The notes below the pieces were generated by a model that saw nothing but the letters and a program-made list of their open reading frames with translations, was not told where the DNA came from and did no database searches. Below, in pieces: positions 23,157 to 31,313 of a stretch of 64,000 nucleotides of DNA. The DNA comes from HRBIN12 sp035762085 (GTDB lineage Bacteria > Actinomycetota > UBA4738 > HRBIN12), in the NCBI GenBank assembly GCA_035762085.1, contig DASTPT010000072.1, positions 4,907-68,906 on the forward strand, read 5' to 3'. Made by a program: the position numbers and the translations under genes. How positions within the stretch are numbered: the stretch's first letter is position 1; every line of letters begins with the position of its first letter.

Positions 23157-24295
23157 TGCGCGTGCCCGTGTCCCGCGGGCGCCCCCGGACCGGCGAGCAG
23201 CGTCAGCGGCTTGCCCACCTTGCTCCGAACGGCCTGCGCCAGGCCGCGGGCGGCCTCGCGGAAGGCCGCCCCGGCCGGGGAGTCGGGGTCCGAGGCAACG
23301 ATCGGCGTGCCGGTGTCGCCGCCCTCGCGCAGCGCGACCATCAGGGGGATCTCGGCCATCAGCGGCACGCCGAGCGTGCGGGCCGCCTCCGCGCCCCCGC
23401 CCTCCCCGAAGATCCGCGTGGCCTCGCCGCAGTGCGGGCAGAGGAAGCTCGACATGTTCTCGATCACGCCGACCGGACGCAGGTTCGTGCGCTCGGCCAT
23501 CTTGCCGGCGCGCTCGGCGACGCGGCGGGCGGCCTCCTGGGGGGTCGTCACGACCAGCATCGAGGCGCCGGGTAGGAACGAGGCCAGGCTGATCGACACG
23601 TCGCCGGTCCCCGGCGGCAGGTCCACGAGCAGGAAGTCCAGGTCGCCCCAGTAGACGTCGCCGAGGAACTGCTCGATCGCCTTGTGCAGCATGGGTCCTC
23701 GCCAGATGACCGGCGTCTCCTCCGGTACGAAGAAGCCCATCGAGATCACCTTCACCCCGTGCGACTCGAGCGGCAGGATCATGTCGTTGAACCCGACCGG
23801 CCGTCCCGAGACGCCGAGCATCCGCGGGATCGAGAAGCCCCACACGTCCGCGTCCAGGACGCCGACGCGGTGCCCCTCGGCCGCGAGTGCGACCGCCAGG
23901 TTCACGGTCACGCTCGACTTGCCGACGCCGCCCTTGCCCGAGGCGATCGCGATCACGCTGGTCGTGCCATCCGTGAAGAACGTCCGCTGCTGCGCCTGCG
24001 CCGCCGCCGCGCCGGGCCCACGGAGCCTGGCGACGAGCGCCGCGCGCTGCTGCTCGCTCATCGGCGTCATCCGGACGTCGACCTGGCTGACGCCGAGCGG
24101 CGCGAGCGCCGCCTTCACGTCGCCGGTGATGCGGTCCTGCAGGGGACAGCCCGCGATCGTGAGCAGGACGTGGACGCGGACGAGGTCGCCGTCCACCTCC
24201 ACACCCTCGAGCATGTCGAGGTCCTCGATCGGCTTGCCGATCTCGGGGTCGAGGACGTTGCGCAGCGCTTGTCGGACCTGCTCCTCGGTCACCAC
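23153..24295 (-). CDS. mrp: Mrp/ApbC-type iron-sulfur cluster carrier ATPase
   Basis: The product is 380 aa. An N-terminal MIP18/DUF59 domain (about 1-90, TEEQVRQALRNVLDPEIGKPI) precedes the deviant Walker A GKGGVGKSS (about 125) and the Mrp signature with the cluster-binding CxxC pair in SSFLCPHCGEATRIFG. The C-terminus is His-rich (GHGHAH). It binds and transfers Fe-S clusters in an ATP-dependent way. GTG 24295 is preceded by AAGGAG at 9 nt; GTG 24292 is an alternative. It is divergent from a SufR-like regulator over 88 bp, which suggests control by cluster status. Confidence 0.93.
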   Translation of the reverse strand: MVTEEQVRQALRNVLDPEIGKPIEDLDMLEGVEVDGDLVRVHVLLTIAGCPLQDRITGDVKAALAPLGVSQVDVRMTPMSEQQRAALVARLRGPGAAAAQAQQRTFFTDGTTSVIAIASGKGGVGKSSVTVNLAVALAAEGHRVGVLDADVWGFSIPRMLGVSGRPVGFNDMILPLESHGVKVISMGFFVPEETPVIWRGPMLHKAIEQFLGDVYWGDLDFLLVDLPPGTGDVSISLASFLPGASMLVVTTPQEAARRVAERAGKMAERTNLRPVGVIENMSSFLCPHCGEATRIFGEGGGAEAARTLGVPLMAEIPLMVALREGGDTGTPIVASDPDSPAGAAFREAARGLAQAVRSKVGKPLTLLAGPGAPAGHGHAH

Positions 24296-24383
24296 CAGGC
24301 GTGCTCCTTCTGGATATGCAAGATTAGGACCGTGCGAACCGTGGTCTTCCATCCCATGGTACGGCCGGGCCGCGAGACCGTCG

Positions 24384-25118
24384 ATGCCCCGGCGTGAGCC
24401 GACGCCGCTCGAGGTGCACAAGGCCCTCGCGGACGACACGCGGTTCCGGCTGTATCGGTACCTCCGGCTCTCGGGCCGGCCGGTGTCGGTACGAGAGCTG
24501 TCGGCTCGGCTATCGCTGCACCCGAACACGCTGCGTCCCCACCTGCGCCGGCTCGAGGAGGTCGGCCTGGTCGAGAGCGAGATCCGCAAGGGCGCGACCG
24601 TCGGCCGTCCCCAGACCCTCTACACCGTCGCGGTCCGCGAGGAGCCCGAGATGGGCGACTACCGCCTGCTCGCCGGGATCCTGGCGGGCCTGCTGACCGG
24701 TCAGCGCTCGCGCGACCGAGCGCAGGAGCTCGCGCGGGAGTGGGGGGAGTACCTGGTCGTCCAGGGCGGGCCGAAGCCCGGCACGCGGCTGCCCGCCCGT
24801 CGGAACCTCGCGATCCTCCAGGATGCGATGGCCCGCGCGGGGTTCGACCCGCGGTTCCGTCGGCTGACGCCGACCACGGTCGAGGTGTCCCTCCGCGCCT
24901 GTCCCTTCCGGGACCTCGTCGACGACCACCGCGACCTGGTGTGTGCGATCCACCGAGGCCTGCTCGAGGGGATGCTCCGGGGCCTGAAGCCGCCGCTCGC
25001 GCTCGCCGAGTTCGCGCCGCTCGCCGAGCGGGGGGTGTGCCGGCTGGTCGCCCGCGGCCGGAACTCCTCCCCGGGCGCTCAGGAGCGGGCCGGCGGCCGC
25101 CGATACAAGCGGGAGTAG
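24384..25118 (+). CDS. SufR-like winged-helix regulator with C-terminal cysteine cluster
   Basis: The product is 244 aa. An ArsR/DeoR-type winged helix (about 8-75) contains PVSVRELSARLSLHPNTLRPHLRRL. A C-terminal ligand region follows with Cys173, Cys187 and Cys219 in the context CPFRDLVDDHRDLVCAIH and GVCRLV. The spacing (C-X13-C-X31-C) and the CPF..L...H..LVC pattern resemble actinobacterial SufR proteins, which bind an Fe-S cluster and repress suf genes. Here it faces mrp instead of a suf operon. The start codon ATG 24384 is the closest methionine to the conserved LEVHKALADDTRF. Confidence 0.82.
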   Translation: MPRREPTPLEVHKALADDTRFRLYRYLRLSGRPVSVRELSARLSLHPNTLRPHLRRLEEVGLVESEIRKGATVGRPQTLYTVAVREEPEMGDYRLLAGILAGLLTGQRSRDRAQELAREWGEYLVVQGGPKPGTRLPARRNLAILQDAMARAGFDPRFRRLTPTTVEVSLRACPFRDLVDDHRDLVCAIHRGLLEGMLRGLKPPLALAEFAPLAERGVCRLVARGRNSSPGAQERAGGRRYKRE

Positions 25119-25171
25119 GGACCGCCCGAACAGCGGTCCGGCACCCGTCCGCGCTCGAGGAGGCCCAACGC

Positions 25172-26314
25172 GTGTTGACCGCACGGGAGTTCGAAGACAC
25201 GTCCGCGCACGCAGCCGCCGTGGCGGACCTGATGACGCAGTTCAACGGATGGCTCCGACTGGTCGTCGAGCGCGACGCCTCGGACCTGCATCTGAAGGTA
25301 GGCGTCCCACCGAAGATCCGCGACACGGGCGTGCTGTCACCGATCGACGGATACCCACGCCTCGAGCACGCCGAGACCGAGCGGATCGCGGGCGCCATCG
25401 TCCCGGATGACCGCCGCGAGCGGCTCCGCGAGGTCGGGGAGGTCGACTTCGCGTACTCGGTACCCGGGGTCGGACGGTTCCGCGCCAATGTGTTCCGGCA
25501 GCGGGGCTCGCTCAGCATGGTGTTCCGCAAGCTCCGGTTCGGCGGTCCGACCTTCGCCCAGATGCGCCTGCCGGACACGATCCGCGTGCTCTCCGAGGAG
25601 CCCCGCGGCCTGGTCCTCGTCACCGGGCCGACGGGTTCGGGCAAGACGACCACGCTGGCCGCGATGATCGAGCACCTGAACCACACGCGTCCCTGCCACG
25701 TCGTGACGATCGAGGATCCGATCGAGGTGCTGTTCGAGGACGACACGGCCTCGATCAACCAGCGCGAGGTCGGCAACGACACCGAGAGCTTCCTGTCGGC
25801 GCTGCGGGCCGCGCTCCGTCAGGACCCCGACGTGATCCTGATCGGCGAGATGCGCGACACCGAGACGGTCCGCGCCGCCCTGCAGGCCGCCGAGACCGGC
25901 CATCTGGTGCTCTCGACGCTGCACACGGTGGACACGACCGAGACCGTGAACCGCGTGATCGACTTCTTCCCGCCCTACCAGCAGAGCCAGATCCGCCTGA
26001 CGCTCGCGGGGGCCCTCCGCGGCATCGTCTGCCAGCGTCTGGTCCCGGACACGGCCGGCGGCCTGGTCCCCAGCCACGAGATCCTCGTGAACACCGGGCG
26101 CGTGGCCGAGCGGATCGCCGACGAGGAGAAGACCGCCGAGATCCACGACGTGATCGCCGAGGGCAGCTACTACGGCATGACGACGTTCGACCAGTCCCTG
26201 CTCTCGCTCGTGCAGGCCGGCACGGTCACCGTCGAGCACGCGCTCACCGCCTCGTCGAACCCGCACGACCTCCAGCTGCAGCTCCAGCAGGCGGGCGTCG
26301 CGCTCCCGCTCTAG
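25172..26314 (+). CDS. pilT: PilT-type twitching ATPase
   Basis: The product is 380 aa. An N-terminal PAS-like domain precedes the secretion-ATPase core: Walker A GPTGSGKT at residues 152-159, the Asp box IEDPIEVL, Walker B DPDVILIGEMRD and the His box LSTLHTVDTTETVNR. The retraction-type AIRAGE-like tail is replaced by the MTTFDQSLLSLVQAG region typical of PilT. No pilin, PilB, PilC or PilM is encoded within the window. GTG 25172 has GAGGAGG at 8 nt. The stop overlaps that of the convergent cupredoxin gene. Confidence 0.92.
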   Translation: MLTAREFEDTSAHAAAVADLMTQFNGWLRLVVERDASDLHLKVGVPPKIRDTGVLSPIDGYPRLEHAETERIAGAIVPDDRRERLREVGEVDFAYSVPGVGRFRANVFRQRGSLSMVFRKLRFGGPTFAQMRLPDTIRVLSEEPRGLVLVTGPTGSGKTTTLAAMIEHLNHTRPCHVVTIEDPIEVLFEDDTASINQREVGNDTESFLSALRAALRQDPDVILIGEMRDTETVRAALQAAETGHLVLSTLHTVDTTETVNRVIDFFPPYQQSQIRLTLAGALRGIVCQRLVPDTAGGLVPSHEILVNTGRVAERIADEEKTAEIHDVIAEGSYYGMTTFDQSLLSLVQAGTVTVEHALTASSNPHDLQLQLQQAGVALPL

Positions 26315-26910
26315 ATCTCGCTGCGAAGGCGGCCCGGCCCGCTCCGTCGGCGTGCCGTGAGTCCGATACCCACGCCGGCCGCCAGGCCGAGCGCTCCACC
26401 GCCCAGCCAGCCGACCGCCTGGCTCGAGGATGCGGGGGTCGTCGCGGCGACGACCTCGGTCGGGGGGTCCGCGGGATCGAACTCGCTCGCCGCGTCGGGG
26501 ACCGCGATCGGCTCGACGGTCACGGCCTCGCCGCTGCCCGCGCCCCTGCCGTCGCCGACCACGATCGCGCCGGACATCCCCGGGTGGATCGAGCAGGCGA
26601 ACGGGTAGACGCCCGGCTCGGCGAACGACGCCCGGAACGCATCCCCGCCGAGGATGTCCTCGAAATGGCCCCACTGGTTCGCGGTGACGTTGTGCGCCAT
26701 GTCGCTGCGGTTCACGAACGTGATGGACTCCGCCGTGTGGTCGACGTACAGGACCGTCGGCGTGAAGCAGGCCTCGACCATCTCGACCGTGGTGCCCGAC
26801 CCCTGGGTGACCCCGAGGTGACAGCCGCCGCCCGCGGCCGCCGGGACCGCGGGTAGGACGAGCCAGACCAGGATCGAGACCGCTGATGCGTAGGCTGCTC
26901 GGCGCGCCAT
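26311..26910 (-). CDS. Membrane-anchored cupredoxin (plastocyanin-like blue copper protein)
   Basis: The product is 199 aa. It has a signal peptide (about 1-26) and a cupredoxin domain (about 27-125) with a type-1 copper site: His in MAHNVTA, and Cys, His and Met in FACSIHPGMSG. A linker and a C-terminal transmembrane helix (about 170-190) with a basic RRR tail follow. It probably transfers electrons or handles copper on the outer face of the membrane. Its promoter (26941-26968) shares sequence and spacing with that of the ECF sigma gene upstream of it, so it is a likely target of that sigma factor. Confidence 0.87.
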   Translation of the reverse strand: MARRAAYASAVSILVWLVLPAVPAAAGGGCHLGVTQGSGTTVEMVEACFTPTVLYVDHTAESITFVNRSDMAHNVTANQWGHFEDILGGDAFRASFAEPGVYPFACSIHPGMSGAIVVGDGRGAGSGEAVTVEPIAVPDAASEFDPADPPTEVVAATTPASSSQAVGWLGGGALGLAAGVGIGLTARRRSGPGRLRSEI

Positions 26911-26940
26911 GTCGCTCCCTCCGATCGGGTCGATGCCTGC

Positions 26941-26968
26941 TCTACACCGCGCGGAGGCGATGGGTTCC
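26941..26968 (-). promoter_or_regulatory. ECF-type promoter of the cupredoxin gene
   Basis: On the minus strand GGAACCC (26968-26962), 12 nt, then CGGTGTAGA (26949-26941). The same two blocks with the same spacing precede the ECF sigma gene at 28335-28362. GGAAC is the classic -35 of ECF sigma factors. Confidence 0.75.
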
Positions 26969-26981
26969 CCGACCTCCCGCG

Positions 26982-27737
26982 TCACCGCACGGTCTCGGCC
27001 AGGGCGATCGCCTCCCGCAGCGGCAGCGCGGTCTCCATCCGCAGCACGAGCCGGTCGCCGGCGGCCCAGACCAGCACGTTCCCGGTAACGGAGAAGGTCT
27101 GGACCTCGGTCGCTGTCTCGAGCACGAGCTGGTGCGGCTCGCCGAGCCAGTACCCCCGGCGCCCGGCCACCTCGACGTCGCGAACGGCGCCCTGCCCGGC
27201 CACGAGCTTGAAGGCGTATTCCTGGTCCCCGGGGAGCTCGAGGAGGACGAGCGTCCACGGGACCCCATCGATCGGAGGCAGCGATGGATCGGTCCACGCG
27301 AGGAGGACCGATCGGTCCCCGAACGGGGTGGGGAGGGTCCGGACCGTGTCGGGTTCGGCGGAACCGGCCGGCAACAGGATCCGGAACCCGACGTCCGCCT
27401 GCGCCTCCTCGAGCGTCACCGAGTCCCCCACCGCCTCGGGGAGGGGGGTCACCGTGGGGTTCGGGGGCAGCATCCGGACCGTGCGGATCTCGAGCGCGCC
27501 GATCACGACGCGGGTCGCGGCGGCGATCCCCAGGATGGCGAGCACGCCGATCGCAACCGCGACGAGGAGCCTTCGACGCGGCCACAGCGCGAGGCCCGGC
27601 AGGGGCGGCCGGACGCCGCTCTGCCGGGCGGCCGACAGCCGTGAGACCACCGCCGGGGCGATCGCCGGCGTTGGCGGGTACGCCAACCGAGGCGTCAGCC
27701 CGGCGAGCGCCCGCTCGAGGTCCGCGGGCTCACGCAT
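26982..27737 (-). CDS. Putative membrane anti-sigma factor (no zinc-finger motif)
   Basis: The product is 251 aa. A short cytoplasmic N-terminus (about 1-52), one membrane helix (about 55-77) and a large extracytoplasmic domain rich in beta strands follow. The gene overlaps the end of the ECF sigma gene by 8 nt, the standard place for an anti-sigma factor. It lacks the HxxxCxxC zinc motif and has no cysteine at all, so sigma binding would rest on another fold. The outer domain resembles DUF4367-type sensor domains only loosely. The role is inferred from position. Confidence 0.68.
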   Translation of the reverse strand: MREPADLERALAGLTPRLAYPPTPAIAPAVVSRLSAARQSGVRPPLPGLALWPRRRLLVAVAIGVLAILGIAAATRVVIGALEIRTVRMLPPNPTVTPLPEAVGDSVTLEEAQADVGFRILLPAGSAEPDTVRTLPTPFGDRSVLLAWTDPSLPPIDGVPWTLVLLELPGDQEYAFKLVAGQGAVRDVEVAGRRGYWLGEPHQLVLETATEVQTFSVTGNVLVWAAGDRLVLRMETALPLREAIALAETVR

Positions 27738-28317
27738 CGGCGGCCTCCCTCCGGTTCGTGGCCAGCGTCGAGGGCAGGCGCTCGCGCAACCGGCCGAGGG
27801 CGCGGGACAGGCGCGACTTCACGGTTCCGGGACGCACGCCGAGGATCTGGGCCGTCTCGGCCTCCGAGAGCTCCAACAGGTAGCGGTACGCGATCACGAG
27901 CCTGTCCTCCTCCCGCAGCGCGCCGAGCGCCGCGAGCAGCGCCTCCTGCGTCTCGCGCAGGGCGACGGCGGCCTCGGGGGACGGGCCGGCGTCCCCCGGC
28001 GGACCGCCCTCGGCCAGGCGGAGGGCCAGGCCCTCGCGCCGCCTGGCCGACCGAGCCCGGTTCCTCGCCTCGTTCGAGACGATCCGCAGGAGCCACGGCC
28101 GGAACGGCTCGCCCCGGCGGAACCGGTGCAGCGCGTAATACGCCTTCACGAACGCGTCCTGCGCGGCGTCCTCGGCGTCGGCGGCGTTGCGCGTGATCAG
28201 GTACGCGGTCCGGAAGGCGATCTGCCGGTACCGCTCGACCAGCTCCCCGTACGCCTGGACGTCGCCATCCTTCGCGAGCTCGATCAGCTCGGGATCCTGC
28301 AGTGGCCGGCCCTCCAC
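27730..28317 (-). CDS. ECF-family RNA polymerase sigma factor
   Basis: The product is 195 aa. Region 2 (about 10-85) contains YGELVERYRQIAFRTAYLITRN and DAEDAAQDAFVKAY; region 4 (about 125-180) contains LREEDRLVIAYRYLLELSEAETAQILGVRPGTVKSRLSRAL. There is no region 3, as is normal for ECF factors. Region 4 ends with a basic segment. GTG 28317 lies 17 nt behind an ECF-type promoter that matches the one before the cupredoxin gene, indicating self-activation. It is coupled to the downstream membrane protein, the presumed anti-sigma factor. Confidence 0.9.
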   Translation of the reverse strand: MEGRPLQDPELIELAKDGDVQAYGELVERYRQIAFRTAYLITRNAADAEDAAQDAFVKAYYALHRFRRGEPFRPWLLRIVSNEARNRARSARRREGLALRLAEGGPPGDAGPSPEAAVALRETQEALLAALGALREEDRLVIAYRYLLELSEAETAQILGVRPGTVKSRLSRALGRLRERLPSTLATNRREAADA

Positions 28318-28334
28318 CTCGGGTGCCCGACCGT

Positions 28335-28362
28335 TCTACACCGCCGGGGACCGCCGGGTTCC
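28335..28362 (-). promoter_or_regulatory. ECF-type autoregulatory promoter of the sigma gene
   Basis: On the minus strand GGAACCC (28362-28356), 12 nt, then CGGTGTAGA (28343-28335). It is identical in both blocks and in spacing to the cupredoxin promoter. Confidence 0.75.
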
Positions 28363-28381
28363 GCGGTCGAGGCTTGGGGGG

Positions 28382-29275
28382 TCAGGCCCGCTCGGCGGGC
28401 GCTCCCTTGCCGTCGGAGAACGTGTGCTCGGCGAAGTCGGTGATGCCCGAGAGCAGGTTCGTGAACTCCATCGGGATCACGAACTTCGTCGACGGGGACG
28501 CCCCGATCTGCTTCAGCGCCTCGAGGTACTGCAGGCTCATCGTCTTCGCGTCGACGTTCTGCGCCGCCTCGAAGATCTTCGTGAGGGCGAGCGCGAAGCC
28601 CTCGGCGCGCAGGATCGCCGCCTGACGGTCGCCCTCGGCGTTCAGGATCGCGGACTGCTTGTTGCCCTCCGCGACGGTGATCGCCGCCTGCTTGCTGCCC
28701 TCGGCCTCGGTGACGACGGCGCGGCGGGTGCGCTCGGCTGACATCTGCCGGGTCATCGCGTCCTGGACCTGCGGCGGCGGCATGATCTCGCGGATCTCGA
28801 CGTTCGTGACCTTCACGCCCCAGCGCTCGGTGACCTCGTCGAGCTTCACGCGCAGCACCTGGTTCATGTGCTCGCGCTTGGCGAGCACCTCGTCGAGCGC
28901 CATGTCGCCGACGACCGATCGCAGCGTCGTCGAGGCGATGTTCTGCGCCGCGCCGGCGAAGTTCGCGACCTCGATGACCGACATCGCGGCGTTCACGACC
29001 CGATAGAAGACGATGAAGTCGATCGAGATCGTGGCGTTGTCCTCGGTGATCGCCGTCTGGTGCGGGATCTCGAGGTAGAGCTCCCGCAGGTCGACCCACA
29101 CGACGCGGTCGACGAACGGGATCAGGAGCACGAGTCCCGGCCCCTTCGCGCCGAGCGCTCGCCCCAGCCGGAAGACCATGACCCGCTGGTACTCGCGGAC
29201 GATCTTGATCGCCTGCGGGATCAGCAGGATCAGCACGATCAGTACCAGGGCGATGCCGATGAGGAGCTCGATCAC
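28382..29275 (-). CDS. Slipin/stomatin-like SPFH-domain membrane protein
   Basis: The product is 297 aa. One N-terminal membrane helix (about 3-22) is followed by a Band 7/SPFH domain: REYQRVMVFRLGRALGAKGPGL, the VDLRELYLEIPHQ strand and VTNVEIREIMPPPQVQDAM. A heptad-rich coiled coil (about 185-250, with repeated AEG and QAAI units) ends the core. Slipins form membrane microdomain scaffolds and are substrates of NfeD-type proteases. GTG 29275 overlaps the nfeD stop by four bases (GTGA), the usual nfeD-slipin operon. Confidence 0.93.
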   Translation of the reverse strand: MIELLIGIALVLIVLILLIPQAIKIVREYQRVMVFRLGRALGAKGPGLVLLIPFVDRVVWVDLRELYLEIPHQTAITEDNATISIDFIVFYRVVNAAMSVIEVANFAGAAQNIASTTLRSVVGDMALDEVLAKREHMNQVLRVKLDEVTERWGVKVTNVEIREIMPPPQVQDAMTRQMSAERTRRAVVTEAEGSKQAAITVAEGNKQSAILNAEGDRQAAILRAEGFALALTKIFEAAQNVDAKTMSLQYLEALKQIGASPSTKFVIPMEFTNLLSGITDFAEHTFSDGKGAPAERA

Positions 29276-30606
29276 GCCTGCCTCCCTTCACCGCCGCCGG
29301 GGACGGCCGGGGTGGCCGCGCCGACGGGTTCGACCTTCAGCGTGAGACCCTCGACCTCGACGACCCGGACGCGATCGCCGCGGATCGGCGTCCCGCGGAC
29401 GGCCTCGGCCGTCCACTCCTCGGACGCGATCTGGATCACGCCCGTCGGCACGAGGTCGTACACGACGATCCCCTCCTTGCCCACGAGCGTGTCGTCCCGC
29501 ATCTCGACGGTGCTGCGGCGCATGCGGATCGCCGCGCGGACGACGATCAGGAAGAAGGCGGCGGCGCCAGCCGCGACCGGGACGATCAGGAAGGGCGAGA
29601 CGCGCGCGTAGTCCTCGAACAGGAGCCAGCCGCCCGCGACGAGGCAGACGACGCCGGCCACCGCCATCGCGCCCAGCCCCGGATGCTTGAGCTCGAGCAC
29701 GAAGAACACGACCGATGCCAGCAGGAGCACGACGCCGATCAGCTGCACGGGCAGCATGCCGAGCGCGGCGATCGAGGCGACGAGCATGAGGCCGCCGATC
29801 GTGCCGACCACCCCGCCGGGGACGAACAGCTCGGTGACGAGGAACGCAAGCCCGAGCCAGAAGAACACGAACGCCAGCTCGGGCGTGAGCAGCGCGTGGA
29901 GGAACCGCTGGAACCCGCTCATCTCCTCGACGACGACGGGCGCGCCCGTCGTCTCGAGCGTCACGGTGCTGCCGTCGGCCAGGGTCACGTCCGTCCCATC
30001 CAGCTCGCGCAGGAGCGACGGGACGTCGTTCGCGATCAGGTCGATCACGTCGAGCTCGAGCGCCTCCTGCGCGGACGCGCTCACCGACTCGCGGACCGCG
30101 CGCTCGGCCCAGTCGGCGTTGCGGCCGTGCGCCTCGGCCAGGCTCTGGATGTACGCCGCGGCGTCGTTCGTCGCCTTCTCCGAGGCGACGGCGCCGGACA
30201 GGCCGACGGGATGGGCCGCGCCGACGTTCGTCCCCGGCGCCATCGCGGCCACGTGCGCCGACAGGAGGATGAACGTGCCGGCGGACGCGGCCCGCGCGCC
30301 GGCGGGTGAGACGAAGGCGATCACGGGGAGCTCGGCGTTCAGCACGGCCTGCGTGATCTCGCGCATCGACGAGTCCAGGCCGCCGGGCGTGTCGATCGTC
30401 AGCAGCGCGGCGGTGGCCCCATCGCTCTCTGCGCGGCCGATCTCGCTCGTGATGTGGTCCGCGACGAACGGGTCGACGACGCCGTCGAGCGGGATCTGCA
30501 CGATCGCGCCAGCGCGGGTCTCCTGCGCGACCGCGGGGGCGGCCAGGAACGCCGCGATCGACAGCGCGACCGCAGCGAACGGCACCAGCCGCAGGGTGAT
30601 CCCCAC
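29272..30606 (-). CDS. nfeD: NfeD-family membrane serine protease (long form)
   Basis: The product is about 444 aa. It has a signal peptide, then a ClpP/SppA-like protease domain (about 30-215) with LTIDTPGGLDSSM, the serine in ARAASAGTFILLSAH (catalytic Ser) and the lysine region SEKATNDAAAYI. About five membrane helices (about 235-370) and an OB-fold NfeDC domain (about 380-435) follow. It degrades or trims the partner slipin. GTG 30606 begins just before the signal peptide; ATG 30630 is an alternative. A TACCAT box lies at 30641-30646 on the minus strand. Confidence 0.9.
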   Translation of the reverse strand: MGITLRLVPFAAVALSIAAFLAAPAVAQETRAGAIVQIPLDGVVDPFVADHITSEIGRAESDGATAALLTIDTPGGLDSSMREITQAVLNAELPVIAFVSPAGARAASAGTFILLSAHVAAMAPGTNVGAAHPVGLSGAVASEKATNDAAAYIQSLAEAHGRNADWAERAVRESVSASAQEALELDVIDLIANDVPSLLRELDGTDVTLADGSTVTLETTGAPVVVEEMSGFQRFLHALLTPELAFVFFWLGLAFLVTELFVPGGVVGTIGGLMLVASIAALGMLPVQLIGVVLLLASVVFFVLELKHPGLGAMAVAGVVCLVAGGWLLFEDYARVSPFLIVPVAAGAAAFFLIVVRAAIRMRRSTVEMRDDTLVGKEGIVVYDLVPTGVIQIASEEWTAEAVRGTPIRGDRVRVVEVEGLTLKVEPVGAATPAVPGGGEGRQA

Positions 30607-30737
30607 GACGTCATCATCGCACCCCCACAACGGTTCTGCGATGGTATGGCCCGGTCCGCCGCCGCGGTGCGATGATGGGTGCTCGGGGCCGCAAGCTCGC
30701 GGACGGACGTCCCGCGTATACCCGGAAGGAGAACCGA

Positions 30738-31313
30738 GTGGCCGGACGAGGTGACGGCCCGCTCCTCGCTCGCGAGGAGCTGCAACTGGTGGAGGGGCTC
30801 CTTGCTGGGAACGAAGACGCGGTGCGGGCGCTCTACGCCCGCTACGCCAGGCCGATCTTCACGCTCGGCCTTCGGTTGCTCGGCAGCCCCGAGGCCGCGG
30901 AGGAGCTCACCCAGGACGTCTTCCTCGCCGCGTGGCGGAAGGCGGCCACCTTCGACCCGAGCCGTGGCCGGCTCTCGACGTGGCTCATGACGATCGCGCA
31001 CAACCTCGCCGTGGATCGGCTGCGCCGCGAGACCGGCGCCACCCGCCCGCACCTCGTGTTGGTCGACGAGGTGCCCGAGGTCATCGGCGCGGACGAGGAC
31101 GAGCCGTTCATGGAGCGGGACGAGGCGATCCGCGCGCTGTCCTCGCTCTCGGACGCCGAGCGCCGGCTGCTCGCGCGTGCCTACTTCGGCGGCCTCACGG
31201 CGCGCGAGATCGCGGAGGCCGACGGCATCCCGCTCGGCACGGTGAAGACGCGCCTGCGGACGGCCCTGATCAAGGTCCGCAAGGCGAACCAGGACAAGGA
31301 GCGCACGCTGTGA
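30738..31313 (+). CDS. ECF-family RNA polymerase sigma factor (second)
   Basis: The product is 191 aa. Region 2 (about 25-95) has YARYARPIFTLGLRLLG, EAAEELTQDVFLAAW and RGRLSTWLMTIAHNLAVDRLRRE. Region 4 (about 130-180) has SLSDAERRLLARAYFGG and IPLGTVKTRLRTAL. GTG 30738 has AAGGAGA at 7 nt. The stop overlaps the GTG of the zinc-finger anti-sigma gene by four bases. It is a different pair from the sigma/anti-sigma genes at 27-28 kb and sits on the other side of the nfeD-slipin operon. Confidence 0.92.
   Translation: MAGRGDGPLLAREELQLVEGLLAGNEDAVRALYARYARPIFTLGLRLLGSPEAAEELTQDVFLAAWRKAATFDPSRGRLSTWLMTIAHNLAVDRLRRETGATRPHLVLVDEVPEVIGADEDEPFMERDEAIRALSSLSDAERRLLARAYFGGLTAREIAEADGIPLGTVKTRLRTALIKVRKANQDKERTL

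Noticed and set aside
30715..30725. CGTATACCCGG shared between the region before the second ECF sigma gene and the FAEGQ gene promoter
   Set aside because: At 30.7 kb no matching -35 is found in the direction that GGGTAT would require, so a common stress promoter is not supported there.
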